33,190 bases of DNA. Origin: an uncultured Lachnospiraceae bacterium. GTDB lineage: Bacteria; Bacillota; Clostridia; Lachnospirales; Lachnospiraceae. Positions 32,175 through 33,190 of the stretch are shown here, piece after piece. Numbering within the stretch: the stretch's first letter is position 1; every line of letters starts with the position of its first letter. The stretch lies in NCBI GenBank assembly GCA_949051815.1, contig CARQVR010000033.1, positions 1 through 33,190 on the forward strand, given 5' to 3'. The notes below the pieces were generated by a model. It had not been told where the DNA came from and did not search any database. It saw only the letters and a program-made list of their open reading frames with translations. The position numbers and the translations under genes are program-made.

Positions 32175-33190
32175 ATGGAAAAACCGGCGATAGAGGGCGG
32201 AAAGCCCGTCAGGGAGACACCTGTTTATTACGGGCATCAATATATAGACGAGGCGGATATTCGGGCTGTGGTGGAGGTCATGAAAAGCGATTACCTGACC
32301 TGCGGGCCGAAGATTGAAGAATTGGAGGAAAAGCTCTGCCGGCTGACCGGGGCAAAGTATGCGGTGGCCTGTGCAAACGGCACGGCAGCGCTGCATATGG
32401 CGGCGATGGCAGCAGGCGTGAAGGAGGGGGACGAGGTTATCACCACGCCAGTCACCTTTGCGGCTTCCGCGAACTGTGCGCTCTACTGCGGGGCAAGACC
32501 TGTCTTTGCGGACATTGATCCCGAAACTTACAATATTGATCCGGAGAAAGTGGAAGCGGCCGTCACACCTGCCACGAAAGCGGTAGTTGCCGTTGACTAT
32601 ACAGGTCAGTCCGTGGCCCTTGATCCCCTGAGAGCGATCTGTAAAAAGCACGGGCTGGTTCTGATCGAGGACGGCGCCCATGTGATCGGCACGAAATATA
32701 AGGGGCAGCCAAACGGTTCCCTGTCCGATATGACCACGTTCAGCTTTCATCCCGTGAAGACGGTAACCGGCGGCGAGGGCGGCGCGGTGCTGACGAACAA
32801 TGAGGATTACTATAAAAAATTACTGCTTTTCCGGTCGCACGGCATTACGAGAGACGAAAGCCTGATGGAGCATGAGCCGGACGGAGCGTGGTACTATGAG
32901 CAGATCGCGCCCGGCTATAATTACCGCATAACCGACATGCAGGCGGCGCTGATTATCAGCCAGCTTGACAAGTTGCCCATGTTCAGCCGCCGCAGAAAAG
33001 AAATTGTGAAGCGGTATGACGAGGCGTTTTCAGGGATGCCAGCGCTTTTTGTCCAGCGTGAGATTCCGGAGTCGGATACAACGAGGCATCTGTATATTCT
33101 GCGTCTGGTGCCGGAAAAACTGCGCATTGACAGGAAAGCATTTTTCGAGGCGCTGGCGGCGGAAAACGTGTGCTGCAACGTGCATTACAT
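32175..33190 (+). CDS. pseC: PseC aminotransferase, partial at right edge
   Basis: The frame opens at ATG 32175, seven bases after GGAGG (32163-32167), and runs off the window after 338 complete codons of an expected 380 or so. It is a DegT/DnrJ/EryC1 PLP enzyme that would aminate the 4-keto group of the PseB product. Visible: YYGHQYIDEADIRAVVEVM, DYLTCGPKIEELEEKL, CANGTAALHMAAMAAGV, DEVITTPVTFAASANCALY, EDGAHVIGTKYKG, and the Schiff-base Lys195 in FSFHPVKTVTGGEGGAVL, then NYRITDMQAALIISQL. The VKTVTGGEGG context is typical of PseC. It directly follows pseB. The rest of the pathway (pseH, F, G, I) would be expected past the edge. Confidence 0.93.
   Translation, partial: MEKPAIEGGKPVRETPVYYGHQYIDEADIRAVVEVMKSDYLTCGPKIEELEEKLCRLTGAKYAVACANGTAALHMAAMAAGVKEGDEVITTPVTFAASANCALYCGARPVFADIDPETYNIDPEKVEAAVTPATKAVVAVDYTGQSVALDPLRAICKKHGLVLIEDGAHVIGTKYKGQPNGSLSDMTTFSFHPVKTVTGGEGGAVLTNNEDYYKKLLLFRSHGITRDESLMEHEPDGAWYYEQIAPGYNYRITDMQAALIISQLDKLPMFSRRRKEIVKRYDEAFSGMPALFVQREIPESDTTRHLYILRLVPEKLRIDRKAFFEALAAENVCCNVHY

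Noticed and set aside
1..33190. Insertion sequences, integrases, CRISPR arrays or rRNA genes
   Set aside because: No transposase or recombinase motif, no regularly spaced repeats and no rRNA-like sequence were found. The tRNAs show no repeated 3' ends that would mark attachment sites.

Overview
The window looks like a chromosomal segment from a Gram-positive member of the Clostridia, most likely a Lachnospiraceae-type gut bacterium. Evidence for this: strong AGGAGG-type ribosome binding sites, sigma-A promoters with 17-base spacing, a Spo0A-type DNA-binding domain, lipoprotein signal peptides, a fragment of a Firmicute holin-like toxin, and a GH36 alpha-galactosidase beside a hybrid histidine kinase. 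The species cannot be named from the sequence. Nearly all genes are on the + strand; only the DUF3048 lipoprotein (8598-9749) and a predicted antisense RNA (8396-8487) are on the - strand.

Layout. 1-265: tail of an unidentified CDS, tRNA-Asn and its terminator. 328-1559: an aldo/keto reductase-like protein with two ferredoxin-type cysteine clusters, behind its own promoter. 1578-7885: a probable operon of hybrid sensor kinase, sugar-binding lipoprotein and alpha-galactosidase, i.e. sensing and use of an alpha-galactoside. 7918-8261: tRNA-Glu and tRNA-Cys with promoter and terminator. 8262-8600: remnant of a type I toxin with a convergent antisense RNA. 8598-9749 (-): DUF3048 lipoprotein.

10017-29736 is a large surface-polysaccharide locus. 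It holds nucleotide-sugar genes (rfbD for dTDP-L-rhamnose; gmd and fcl for GDP-L-fucose), a polyprenyl-phosphate sugar-1-phosphate transferase that would start the repeat unit, a GtrB-like lipid-linked sugar transferase, six further cytoplasmic glycosyltransferases, a Wzz-like chain-length protein, an EpsG/Wzy-like polymerase, and three large polytopic membrane proteins that resemble GT-C glycosyltransferases. No flippase (Wzx) is seen. A stand-alone Spo0A C-terminal domain gene lies inside the locus, with a Spo0A-box-like site at its own promoter.

29733-33190: a consensus promoter overlaps the last stop codon of the locus and drives a structured leader (two hairpins whose loops are complementary over 9 bases, plus a 23-codon ORF) ahead of mtnA. 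Then come pseB and a pseC cut by the window edge, the first two steps of pseudaminic acid synthesis, which probably continue outside the window.

The items most worth a second look are the mtnA leader RNA, the Spo0A-domain regulator with its 0A box in the glycan locus, the toxin/antisense remnant, the Wzz protein with what looks like a dead kinase domain, and the aldo/keto reductase that lacks recognisable catalytic residues.
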